60,598 nt of DNA from an uncultured Prevotellaceae bacterium (GTDB taxonomy: Bacteria; Bacteroidota; Bacteroidia; Bacteroidales; Bacteroidaceae). Below the pieces are notes generated by a model. It did not search any database. It was given only the letters and a program-made list of their open reading frames with translations, and had not been told where the DNA came from. The stretch covers positions 1 through 60,598 of the forward strand of contig ONMR01000018.1 in assembly GCA_900318995.1 (NCBI GenBank), read 5' to 3'. Every line of letters begins with the position of its first letter. Position 1 is the first letter of the stretch. Position numbers and translations under genes: made by a program. Positions 6,522-15,700 of the stretch are shown one piece after another.

Positions 6522-6534
6522 GGGGTCTGACCCC
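6522..6534 (-). terminator. GGGGTC-A-GACCCC palindrome after nqrF
   Basis: A perfect 13-bp odd palindrome 7 bp after the nqrF stop; on the nqrF strand it is followed at once by TTTTGT. It could terminate the nqr transcript. The same core (GGGGTCAGACCCC) is, from general knowledge, a widespread REP-like palindrome, so it may be a repeat in a terminator position. The stem is short. Confidence 0.45.
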
Positions 6535-6541
6535 AATTGTA

Positions 6542-7810
6542 TTATCCGCCAAAGTTATCGTACATGATTGATGCGGGATCAACGCCCAGGTTATCCAGCA
6601 TACCGGTAACGGCCTTTGACATGGGGCCAGGACCGCACATGTAGTACTCGATATCCTCAGGTGCCTCATGGTCCTTAAGATAGGTCTCGTACATAACGTT
6701 GTGAACAAATCCGGGAGTGTACTTGACGCCTGCTGCATCGGCTGCGGGATCCGGACGGTCCAGCGCCAGATGGAAGTGGAAGTTCTTGAACTCCTTCTCC
6801 AGACCCAGGAAGTCATCCAGATAGAACACCTCGTTAAGGGCACGTGCACCGTAGAAGTAATGCATCTCACGGTCAGTGGTCTTAAGGGTCTTGGTCATAT
6901 GCATGATCTGTGCACGCAGAGGAGCCATACCGGCACCGCCACCAACCCAGATCATCTCCTTCTTGGAGTCAAAGATAGGATGGAACTCACCGTAAGGACC
7001 TGACATGATAACCTTGTCACCCGGCTTGAGGCTGAAGATATAAGATGAAGCCACACCGGTGGGAACATCCTGGAAACCAACCTCTGGTTTGGGTTTGAAC
7101 GGAGGAGTAGCGATACGTACTGTCAGCATGATGCGGTCACCCTCGGCCGGATAGTTGGCCATAGAGTAAGCACGGATGGTAGGCTCGGTAACTACAGACT
7201 TAAGGCCGAAGAGACCGAACTTCTCCCATGCGGGCAGATACTCGGGACCGATGAGGTCCTTATCGATATCCTTGTCATAATCCATTGTGTATGCGGGAAT
7301 CTTGATCTGAGCGTAACTTCCGGGCAGGAAATCCATGTGCTCTCCGGGAGGAAGCTGCACGATGAACTCCTTGATGAAGGTAGCCACGTTCTTGTTGGAG
7401 ATAACCTCGCACTCCCACTCCTTGACACCGAGTACGCTCTCGGGAACCTTGATGGCCAGGTCACCCTTGACCTTGCACTGGCAACCCAGACGCCAGTTGT
7501 CCTTGATCTGCTTGCGTGTAAAGTGGCCCTTCTCAGAGTCCAGAATCTCACCGCCGCCCTCAACGACCTGGCATTTGCACTGACCGCAAGAACCCTTACC
7601 ACCGCAGGCTGAGGGCAGATAAACGCCGTTCTCGGCCAGGGTGCTCAGAAGGCTTGCGCCTGAATTCACCTCAAGTTCCTTGTCGCCGTTGATTGTTACC
7701 TTTACCTTGCCTGAGGCAACAAGGTAGCTCTTGGCCACCAGCAGGATAACTACCAGCAGCAATATAACGGTCAGGAAAACTATAATACTTGAAATATAGA
7801 TGTTGTTCAT
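6542..7810 (-). CDS. nqrF: Na+-translocating NADH:quinone reductase subunit F
   Basis: 422 residues. NqrF takes hydride from cytoplasmic NADH onto FAD and passes electrons through a [2Fe-2S] cluster into the membrane part of Na+-NQR. An N-terminal membrane helix (about 7-28) precedes a ferredoxin domain with Cys69, Cys75, Cys78 and Cys110 (SACGGKGSCGQC, WRLGC). The reductase part has RAYSMANYP for FAD binding, GGGAGMAPLRAQI and YYMCGPGPM for NADH binding. Length and order are normal. It is the last gene of the nqrABCDEF operon, 12 bp after nqrE. Confidence 0.97.
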   Translation of the reverse strand: MNNIYISSIIVFLTVILLLVVILLVAKSYLVASGKVKVTINGDKELEVNSGASLLSTLAENGVYLPSACGGKGSCGQCKCQVVEGGGEILDSEKGHFTRKQIKDNWRLGCQCKVKGDLAIKVPESVLGVKEWECEVISNKNVATFIKEFIVQLPPGEHMDFLPGSYAQIKIPAYTMDYDKDIDKDLIGPEYLPAWEKFGLFGLKSVVTEPTIRAYSMANYPAEGDRIMLTVRIATPPFKPKPEVGFQDVPTGVASSYIFSLKPGDKVIMSGPYGEFHPIFDSKKEMIWVGGGAGMAPLRAQIMHMTKTLKTTDREMHYFYGARALNEVFYLDDFLGLEKEFKNFHFHLALDRPDPAADAAGVKYTPGFVHNVMYETYLKDHEAPEDIEYYMCGPGPMSKAVTGMLDNLGVDPASIMYDNFGG

Positions 7811-7822
7811 AATATTACCTTT

Positions 7823-8431
7823 TTAAATTGCCAGACCTGAGAAGCACATGAAAGCCATAGCCATCAGACCTACGGTAATGAATGTAATGCCCACACCCTT
7901 CAGAGGCTTGGGGATATCGCAGTATTCCATCTTCTCACGGATGGCAGCCAGGCAGACGATAGCCAGAGCCCAACCGATACCGGAACCCAGTGCATAAGCG
8001 ATTGAGTCACCGAAAGAGGTAATGGCCTGAGTGTTGTCCGGATCCATTCCGATACGCTGCTGCATGAACAGTGATGCACCCATGATGGCGCAGTTCACGG
8101 CGATAAGCGGCAGGAATATACCCAGTGAGTTGTAGAGTGACGGTGAGAATTTCTCGACCACCATCTCAACCAGCTGGACTATACCGGCTATAACAGCGAT
8201 GAAAAGGATGAAACTGAGGAACTCCAGGCCCATGGGCTCAAGGACCTTGGTCTGAAGCAGATAGTTTACAGGGAGTGTAATGAGCTCAACAAAGATTACG
8301 GCTACACCAAGTCCCAAAGACGTCTTTACGTTCTTGGATACGGCCAGGAATGAGCACATACCCAGGAAGAAAGCGAATATCATGTTGTCGACGAATATCG
8401 ACCTTACGAATAAACTGAAGAAATGTTCCAT
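7823..8431 (-). CDS. nqrE: Na+-NQR subunit E
   Basis: 202 residues, a six-helix membrane protein homologous to NqrD and to RnfA. Together NqrD and NqrE hold an iron centre in the membrane, each giving conserved cysteines from half-helices. Visible are [13 protein letters not shown] near the N-terminus and [15 protein letters not shown] in the middle, which supply those cysteines. Spacing to nqrD is 19 bp. Length is normal. Confidence 0.96.
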   Translation of the reverse strand: MEHFFSLFVRSIFVDNMIFAFFLGMCSFLAVSKNVKTSLGLGVAVIFVELITLPVNYLLQTKVLEPMGLEFLSFILFIAVIAGIVQLVEMVVEKFSPSLYNSLGIFLPLIAVNCAIMGASLFMQQRIGMDPDNTQAITSFGDSIAYALGSGIGWALAIVCLAAIREKMEYCDIPKPLKGVGITFITVGLMAMAFMCFSGLAI

Positions 8432-8450
8432 AGTTCTTTACGCTTTGAGA

Positions 8451-9071
8451 TTAGTTTTCCTGTAAATCCTTGTTCTTGGCGCGATGGTACCAGATGATGC
8501 AGCCGGCCAGGATAAGAGCCATAGGCGGCATGATCATAAGACCGTTGTTCAGGTAACCGGCCTCATAGCAGGCCTGCGGTATAACCTGGAAACCGAACAA
8601 TGTTCCGCTACCGAAGAGTTCACGTACAAAAGCAACCACCACCAGGATGGCAGCATAACCCAGACCGTTACCTATACCGTCCAGGAACGATGCCCAGGGA
8701 CCGTTCTGCATGGCAAATGCCTCCAGACGACCCATAAGGATACAGTTGGTAATGATAAGACCTACATATACTGAGAGCTGAACGCTAACATCGTATGCAA
8801 AGGCCTTGAGGATCTCGCTTACTATAGTAACCAGAGCAGCTACCACCACCAGCTGGATGATGATACGGATACGGTTAGGAATAGTATTGCGCAAGAGTGA
8901 AATGATCACGTTAGACATAGCCACGATGACGGTCACTGAAAGGCCCATCACGATGGCAGGTTTGAGCTGAGCCGTTACGGCCAGAGCCGAACATATACCC
9001 AGAATCTGAACCAATACAGGGTTGTTGACCCACAACGGCTGTTTGAAAGCCTCACTGTTCTTGTTTGCCAT
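8451..9071 (-). CDS. nqrD: Na+-NQR subunit D
   Basis: 206 residues from ATG 9071 (MANKNSEAFKQPL). A longer frame reaches back into nqrC, but this start lies 7 bp after the nqrC stop, fits the family's N-terminus and is preferred. Multi-helix membrane subunit; LGICSALAVTAQLKPAI near the N-terminus and LIITNCILMGRLEAFA in the middle carry the conserved cysteines matching those of NqrE. Same fold as RnfE. Confidence 0.95.
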   Translation of the reverse strand: MANKNSEAFKQPLWVNNPVLVQILGICSALAVTAQLKPAIVMGLSVTVIVAMSNVIISLLRNTIPNRIRIIIQLVVVAALVTIVSEILKAFAYDVSVQLSVYVGLIITNCILMGRLEAFAMQNGPWASFLDGIGNGLGYAAILVVVAFVRELFGSGTLFGFQVIPQACYEAGYLNNGLMIMPPMALILAGCIIWYHRAKNKDLQEN

Positions 9072-9078
9072 AATCCTA

Positions 9079-9963
9079 TCAGTCGTTAGAGTTTTCATCG
9101 CAGCACTCATCGGCACCCTCCTCGCAGCCGCCTTCCTTGCAGCACTGCTTGGTCAGGAACGGGATGTATGCTGACAGCACCTTATTAATCATAGTATTCA
9201 CACCAGTTGATGTGATGGTAGCACCTGTCACACCGTCAACCTCAAACTGTGAGCCCTTGTCGGCCTTGCCGTACTTGACCACCTTGAGGCCAACCTCCTC
9301 ACCGTTAACCACCAACTTGCCGGGGAAACGGTCCTGGAATTTGGTTCCGGCGATTTCACCGCCCAATCCGGGAGTTTCGGATGAGTGTGAGAAATAAACG
9401 CCATAGACTGTGTTGCGGTCCTCATTCAGGGCAATGTAACCCCAGATGGTACCCCACAGGCCAAGTCCGTTCATGGGGATGACAAACTTGCGCTCGCCAT
9501 TAACCTCGGCAACAAAGATGTGCAGGTTACCATTGTCGAACTCACTCTTATAAGAGGTATTGAAATCACCCTCATACTCAGCCATCTTGCCGTTGGGTTG
9601 CATCAGGGCATCGGCCTTGATAACCTCTGCATATGTGCCGGCAACATCGGGCAGGTCACGCATATTCAGGGCAGAGAGTATCTGCTGCTTGGTGTCGTTG
9701 ATTACATTTGCGGTCTGACGCTCCTTGAGTGTCTGTGATACGAACACCAGGAGGAAAGCCACTATGATAACCATTACGGCAGCATAGACGATAGTATATA
9801 CGTTACTGTTGGTGTTGAGACCCTTCTTGGGAGCGGCAGCGCCCTCCTCTACGATCTCCTCGAACTCACTCTGAGGTGCCTGACACATGGGGCACTTCTC
9901 AGGAGCCTTATCTCCTTCGTGGACATAGCCACAAACCTTACATTTGAATTTTTTCGTAGCCAT
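9079..9963 (-). CDS. nqrC: Na+-NQR subunit C with an N-terminal rubredoxin-like domain
   Basis: 294 residues, longer than typical NqrC (about 230-260). Residues 6-34 form a rubrerythrin-type rubredoxin/zinc ribbon: Cys8-x2-Cys11-G-Y, EGDKAPEKCPMC with Cys24 and Cys27, then APQSEF. A linker of about 20 residues leads to the normal NqrC membrane helix (about 55-75) and the outer domain, which carries covalent FMN on Thr249 in DGVTGATITST. The C-terminus adds an acidic tail with five cysteines (274, 275, 280, 287, 288). By the known NqrC topology the ribbon would be cytoplasmic, near the NqrF side, and the tail outside. The ribbon and tail are seen directly; a redox role is inference. It sits in a normal operon position, 5 bp after nqrB. 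Confidence 0.93.
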   Translation of the reverse strand: MATKKFKCKVCGYVHEGDKAPEKCPMCQAPQSEFEEIVEEGAAAPKKGLNTNSNVYTIVYAAVMVIIVAFLLVFVSQTLKERQTANVINDTKQQILSALNMRDLPDVAGTYAEVIKADALMQPNGKMAEYEGDFNTSYKSEFDNGNLHIFVAEVNGERKFVIPMNGLGLWGTIWGYIALNEDRNTVYGVYFSHSSETPGLGGEIAGTKFQDRFPGKLVVNGEEVGLKVVKYGKADKGSQFEVDGVTGATITSTGVNTMINKVLSAYIPFLTKQCCKEGGCEEGADECCDENSND

Positions 9964-9968
9964 AATCC

Positions 9969-11135
9969 TTATTTGTTAATCATTCTTTTTGCACGTTTGT
10001 TCACGTTACGCTGTACTACGCAGTAGTCAATAAGCGGAGCGAAGCAGTTCATGAGCAGGATGGCCAGCATCATACCTTCGGGATAACCGGGGTTCATGAC
10101 GCGGATTGTGATAGCCATCATACCAATGAGCAGACCGTATATCCACTTACCAACCTCTGTACGGGCCGATGTAACCGGATCAGTAGCCATGAATACGGCA
10201 CCGAAGCAGAAACCGCCCAGGCAGATATGCTCGTACCAGGGCATCTGAGCCATTGCGTTGTCGGGACCCCACTGGTTATAAACGAGAGCCATAAGGATAC
10301 CGCCTACGAATACTGAAAGCATTGTCTTCCAGCTGGCGATTCCGGTATAGAGCAGAAGCAGGGCGCCCAGGGCGATTGCAATCACGCTGGTCTCACCTAC
10401 TGAGCCGGGGATGAAGCCCCAAACCATATTCATATCGAATGCGGGAGCGGCAGCGGTGGTAGCGGCTGTACCCAGAGCGGTAGCGGCTGTCATACCGTCA
10501 ATATCGGCACCCAGACCGCAGATTGCGTGATCAACCACCCAAACGGTCTCACCGGTAATTACCGATGGATAGGCAAAGAATATGAATGCGCGGGTAATCA
10601 GGGCAACGTTCAGGAAGTTCATACCTGTACCGCCGAATATCTCCTTTGCAAAGATTACCGAGAAGGCAACGGCTACGGCAAGAATCCACAGAGGTGTGGT
10701 TGCGGGGATAATCAGGGGAATGATGAAACCTGAAACCAGGTAACCCTCCTGAATCTCCTCGTGTTTCCACTGAGCCACGATGAACTCGATTGTAAGACCT
10801 ACTACGTATGAAACGATCAGTCTGGGCAGAACGGCCAGGAAGCCGAACCAGAACTTATTCCAGAATGTAGCCTGCTGAAGCAGACCGGCCAGAGCAAAAT
10901 GCTGATAGCCTACATTGTACATACCGAACAGCAGTGCGGGAACCAGGGCAATCACAACCATGATCATCATACGCTTGCTGTCGAATGAGTCGTGGATGTT
11001 CACACCGTTCTTTGCAGTGTCGTTGGGAACATAAAGGAAGGTCTCGAAACCTTCAAAAACCGAGCGGAAAGCGTGCAGTTTGCCACCCTCCTCAAAATTC
11101 GGTTTGATCTTGTCTATGTAATTTCTTAAACTCAT
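9969..11135 (-). CDS. nqrB: Na+-NQR subunit B
   Basis: 388 residues, a large membrane subunit with about ten helices that carries riboflavin and covalent FMN and forms the main sodium path. The FMN-threonine region is readable as DGMTAATALG (about 213-222), where the usual text is SGAT; the alanine in place of glycine is a mild variation, and Thr219 is the likely attachment residue. Other family blocks are FGMYNVGYQH, GTGMNFLNVALITRAF and ATDPVTSARTEVGKW. It starts 14 bp after nqrA. Confidence 0.95.
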   Translation of the reverse strand: MSLRNYIDKIKPNFEEGGKLHAFRSVFEGFETFLYVPNDTAKNGVNIHDSFDSKRMMIMVVIALVPALLFGMYNVGYQHFALAGLLQQATFWNKFWFGFLAVLPRLIVSYVVGLTIEFIVAQWKHEEIQEGYLVSGFIIPLIIPATTPLWILAVAVAFSVIFAKEIFGGTGMNFLNVALITRAFIFFAYPSVITGETVWVVDHAICGLGADIDGMTAATALGTAATTAAAPAFDMNMVWGFIPGSVGETSVIAIALGALLLLYTGIASWKTMLSVFVGGILMALVYNQWGPDNAMAQMPWYEHICLGGFCFGAVFMATDPVTSARTEVGKWIYGLLIGMMAITIRVMNPGYPEGMMLAILLMNCFAPLIDYCVVQRNVNKRAKRMINK

Positions 11136-11149
11136 GACTTCCTTGGGGT

Positions 11150-12499
11150 TTAGGCCATTTCGGCACGCAGGTTATTCAAGCCCTCACGTACTATACGCTG
11201 AAGCTCAAGTTTAGATGAATCTACAAACTCGCACAGTGCAAAATCCTCGGGGGCGACTTCATAGATACCGTATGCCTCCATCTTGTCGATATTGCCTGTT
11301 ATTATAGCCTTGATAAGGTACTCGGGATAGATATCCATGGGGAACACCTTATCGTACTCGTTTGACATGATCATGTGGCGCTCGCCGCCCTTGATGCGTG
11401 CATCAATGCTGAACGGCTTCTTGCATGCAAGCCAGCTGAAGAATGTGCGGCTTACGCTGAACTGCTTGAAACGGGGAGCTATCCAGCCCATGAACTCGTT
11501 TACATCATCACCCTCGGGGATAACGGTCACCATGTTGGCGAATGCGCCCAGATAATCGTCCTTGGTGCACTTTACACCGGTCAGCACGTTTCCGTTGATT
11601 ATACGGATGTGCTCGGTCCTGTTGAGACGGCCGTCAACGATTGATGATATCTTTGCACCTGCAATGACCTTGAGGTACTGGGGATTGACTATCTCCTCGC
11701 CTGCCACTGCAATGACGCGTGTCATATCCACAACGCCCTTGTTGAACAGACGGCCTATGAAGATGACTGCCTCGGGATCTATTGTCCATACCACCTCACC
11801 CTTGTTGACGGGCTTGATGTGGTTGATCTGTACACCTACGTTACCTGCGGGATGTGCACCCTTGAATGCATACAGGTCAACGTTCTTGGCGTCGGTAAGA
11901 GTCTCGGCTGTCTGGCTGGCGCTGATGCTCAGGGTTGTGGGAGCAATCTTGGCGATTGCGCTCAGACCTGTGCGGAAGTCCAACTCGTTGCCATGGAGCA
12001 CGAACTCAAAGTCAGGAGCAAGCGGTTTGGAATCAAATGCCGACACGAATATGCCGCGGGGAGCATCGGCGGGGTTAGCGATCACGTCGTATGGACGCTG
12101 ACGGAAGAATGAAAAAAGACCTGACTCCAGAAGAGTGGCCTTTACCTCCTCACCTGAGAGCGACTGTACGCTCTTGGTGCCGAACTCTACATAGGTCTGC
12201 TTGGCATCGGGCTTGACCACGATGCTCATGACCTTGCGGCGTGCGCCACGGTTCACTGCCACGACCTCACCGCTTACAGGCGAAACGAATTTCACCTCAG
12301 GGTGGTTCTTGTCAATGAACAGAGCCTCACCGGCCTTGACGGTCTGCTGTTCCTTGACGACCGGCTTGGGAGTGACTCCGGTAAAGTCATCGGGGCATAA
12401 CGCGTATGACTCCGCAAGACCAACCTCTGTCAACTCCTTTACGGGAGCGCCCAGCAACTTGATGTCCAGACCTTTTCGTAAACGAATGATTTCTGCCAT
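11150..12499 (-). CDS. nqrA: Na+-NQR subunit A
   Basis: 449 residues, the soluble cytoplasmic subunit that caps NqrB. The N-terminus IIRLRKGLDIKLLGAP and the barrel-sandwich segment VKAGEALFIDKNHPEVKFVSP with GEVVAVNRGARRKV are typical of NqrA and its RnfC relatives. The C-terminal half holds RTFFSWLACKKPFSIDAR and MDIYPEYLIKAIITGN. It is first in the operon; the -7 box at 12548-12555 should drive all six genes. Confidence 0.95.
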   Translation of the reverse strand: MAEIIRLRKGLDIKLLGAPVKELTEVGLAESYALCPDDFTGVTPKPVVKEQQTVKAGEALFIDKNHPEVKFVSPVSGEVVAVNRGARRKVMSIVVKPDAKQTYVEFGTKSVQSLSGEEVKATLLESGLFSFFRQRPYDVIANPADAPRGIFVSAFDSKPLAPDFEFVLHGNELDFRTGLSAIAKIAPTTLSISASQTAETLTDAKNVDLYAFKGAHPAGNVGVQINHIKPVNKGEVVWTIDPEAVIFIGRLFNKGVVDMTRVIAVAGEEIVNPQYLKVIAGAKISSIVDGRLNRTEHIRIINGNVLTGVKCTKDDYLGAFANMVTVIPEGDDVNEFMGWIAPRFKQFSVSRTFFSWLACKKPFSIDARIKGGERHMIMSNEYDKVFPMDIYPEYLIKAIITGNIDKMEAYGIYEVAPEDFALCEFVDSSKLELQRIVREGLNNLRAEMA

Positions 12500-12547
12500 T
12501 TTGTTGTTAGTTGAATATATTATTGAAGATTATTCATAAATCGGGCG

Positions 12548-12555
12548 CAAAATTA
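12548..12555 (-). promoter_or_regulatory. -7 box of the nqr operon
   Basis: Minus-strand TAATTTTG fits TAnnTTTG, 49 bp before the nqrA ATG. No clear TTG is seen at the -33 distance. The 261-bp gap 12500-12760 otherwise holds AT-rich DNA and the tamB -7 box. Confidence 0.5.
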
Positions 12556-12746
12556 CTAATAATAAGGGATAATCTTAACTTAATAAAAACAAAAAAAACA
12601 ACACAGTTTTCAACATCCTCCAATAATCCCGATTCCATCGGTAAAATGGGCAAAAACGCGCCGGTAAACGCTTGTTGTAATGTTTTTTTACAGCAAATTG
12701 TGCAAAACTTCATTTAATTTGGGATACCAACTTATTTTATTATTTA

Positions 12747-12754
12747 TATTTTTG
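12747..12754 (+). promoter_or_regulatory. -7 box of tamB
   Basis: TATTTTTG, only 6 bp before the chosen tamB ATG (12761), which would make a nearly leaderless mRNA. No good -33 box is present at the usual spacing. Confidence 0.4.
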
Positions 12755-12760
12755 CTGCTG

Positions 12761-15700
12761 ATGAAAGCCGGAAAGGTTTTACATATCATTCTGGCCGTAC
12801 TTATAGCATTGTTTATAAGCGGTCATATCCTGTTGAATAACAAAACCATTCAACGGAATGCGGCGTCCCATGTGGTTAAGATAGCCCGGACAGCCTTGGG
12901 CACTGACGTATCCGCCGGCAGAGTGCAGCTCACTTATCCTTTCGGCATAAAGATCGAAGACCTCACCGTCTATGATTTGGGCAATGACACTCTGGCACAT
13001 GTACCTTCACTTTCCCTGCGCCTAAAGCCGTTACTCCTGCTCAAGAACAAGCTCAGCATAACAAGCGTAAGAGTTAACAGTCCCAGTATCAGGCTTTACA
13101 CGGACAGTTTAGGCGCAGAGCCCAATTATGCATTCCTTAAAGCCCTGTCCGGCCAGAGCGACAGGAAGATGGCATTCAGGGCCAACTCCATACTTGTAAG
13201 GAACGGATCGGTCAAATACGATAACAGAAGCGCCGGGTATACAGACAGTCTTTTCAATAAAGAACACATAGGTATAACGGGCCTGACCGCCAACCTGTCT
13301 TTGAAATCACTCAATCCGGATTCCGTTGCCGTCATAATCCGCAAGCTCACTTTCAGCGAGCAGTCGGGATTCAGACTTGCCAAGGCCAAGGGTGCCCTGA
13401 CCGTAAGTGGCAATGAGACCAGGTTATATGGTCTGGACATGACAACTCCCAACAGCAGGTTGGAAGCAGAGCGATTCATCGCCGGCGTAGGTCTTGAATC
13501 ACCTGTAAACGGTGTTCCCGAATTTGACATTGACCTCGACGCCACATTCACAGGAAAGGATTTCAAGGCTTTCCTCCCCCAGTTGGCAAGCATGACAGAC
13601 CCGCTTGACATTAAGGTTAAGGGTAAGACGGGCAATACAGGTGAGATTGTCCTTGATGCACTTAACGTACATGCACCCGGCAATATGATCAACCTGGGTA
13701 TGAGCGGTACAATCCTGATGGACAGCAGCCTGAACGTTACCGGATGCAGATATGCCCAAGCTCACGGAACATTCAGGGACGGCATGCCGGCATGGCTTGA
13801 ATCTCAATTGGAAGGTTTAGGGATCAGGATACCTGCTCAAATCAAGACCCTGGGTGACGGTGATTTCAAAGCCAGCCTGAACAGTAACAGCAAGAATGAC
13901 CAGATTGATTCCGACTTGGAATTAAACAGTCTTGCAGGTTCACTTATGTGCAGGTTAAACGGTAAAAACGGCACCTACAACGGCACAGTGGATGCCAGGA
14001 ATGTTGATCTGCAGACCATAACCGGAAACAACAGTCTGGGCAACTGCAGCCTTTCCGCTCAAGCCCAGGCACAAAAGCAGACCAACGGTTACTCCGGAAA
14101 CTTCAAGGGCAGCATAGCCAGCCTTGTATATAATAAGTATGACTATAGGAATATAATCGTTAACGGATCGTTTAATCCCGACATGATACTTTCGGACCTG
14201 AATTTCTCTGACAGGAACGGAACACTTTCGCTGAACGCAGGCATAGGTACAGGTAAAGAGCCTTTCTACAGGGTTGACCTGAATGCAGACTCACTAAACC
14301 TTTACGCCTATCACCTGACAGAGAAAGAGGATATGACCATGACAGTATCCATGAATGCAGACCTTGCAAGTAAAGACACAGATGATATAACCGGAAAGAT
14401 ATCCGTAGACAGTCTGTATTACGCCGACACATCCGGAGACTGGTTCATGGATAACTTCACCGTCGAAATCGGAGAACTCCAGGATTTCGTCAGAATCATA
14501 TCCGTCAACAGTGATTTCATGAACATGTCCATAACCGGCTACTACGATCTGTCAACTCTTCCCGGTTCATTGGCCAAGGCATGCGGTGATGTACTGCCTA
14601 CAATAGGCAATATGGTCGGCACTAAACTGAAAGCCGGCAAATATGACACGAACAATAACAGTTTTGCCATAGAAGCCCATATCGACAACCTGGACGTTTT
14701 GGAGAAAGTACTCCATTACCCTGTCTCAATCAGCAAGCCTGTCTACATGCAGTTTACATTAGCCGACAAGGAAAGCAAATGTTCAGGCAGTTTGTCCATA
14801 CCTGAGGCTGAGATCTCCGGAAAAAGGCTTTCTGATGGGAATCTGACCCTGAATTCTGCAGAAGGCACATGTAACACCGAGATAACAGGTTATTACGGCA
14901 ACAAGGATGAGGACGGCATAGCCTTCAAAGCCAACCTTATGGCATTCATGGATATCGTTCGCGGCAAATATTCATGGAAGAGCGAGACAGGACAGATGAG
15001 CGGAGATGCCAAGACATTGTCACAATTTTTCCGTTATGACGCCAGGAACGGACTGAATTCCCTGACATTCATCGACACCACCAGCATTATGGTTAACGGA
15101 ACGACATGGGACCTTTCCATATCAAGACTGAGTACAGACAAGCACAAGATTACGATATCTGATTTCTGTGCCAAGAATGATAACCAGTATCTTTATGCCG
15201 ATGGTACTATTTCGGCCGATTCTATCGATATTTTCAAATTGTCAATGACCCGTATCAACATCGGTCGTACCCTCTCGGTGATAAAACCGGCAAAAAAGTT
15301 CGGATTCCAAGGTCTGGCCTCCGGTTATCTCACCATTTCCAGTGTTCTGAGCAAGCCGGCATTCTATGGTTCGTTCCAGATTGAGGATTTCAGGTTCATG
15401 GACTCATACCATGGACTTCTTACAGCCGACTGCCGCTGGAATCAGCAGGCACGCCAGGTGGAATTGGACGGCCTGATGGTTGATGAGGGCATTGAGACAA
15501 CAGGTTTTTCCGGTATTTACATACCTCAATCCAAGACTATCGACGTGTCCCTTGCCGCCAATCACACAGATTTGCGTTTCCTTAATACATGGACCAAAAC
15601 AGTATTCAGGGAACTTGGTGGTCGCGCTACCGGCAATCTTCGTCTGTTCGGAAGTCTTCCCGGACTCGACCTGGAAGGTGAGGCCATTCTGGAAGACGGA

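Noticed and set aside
6148-6870. 240-codon minus-strand frame across the end of nqrF and the palindromic region
   Set aside because: It is out of frame with nqrF, runs through the non-coding inverted repeats and has no domain.
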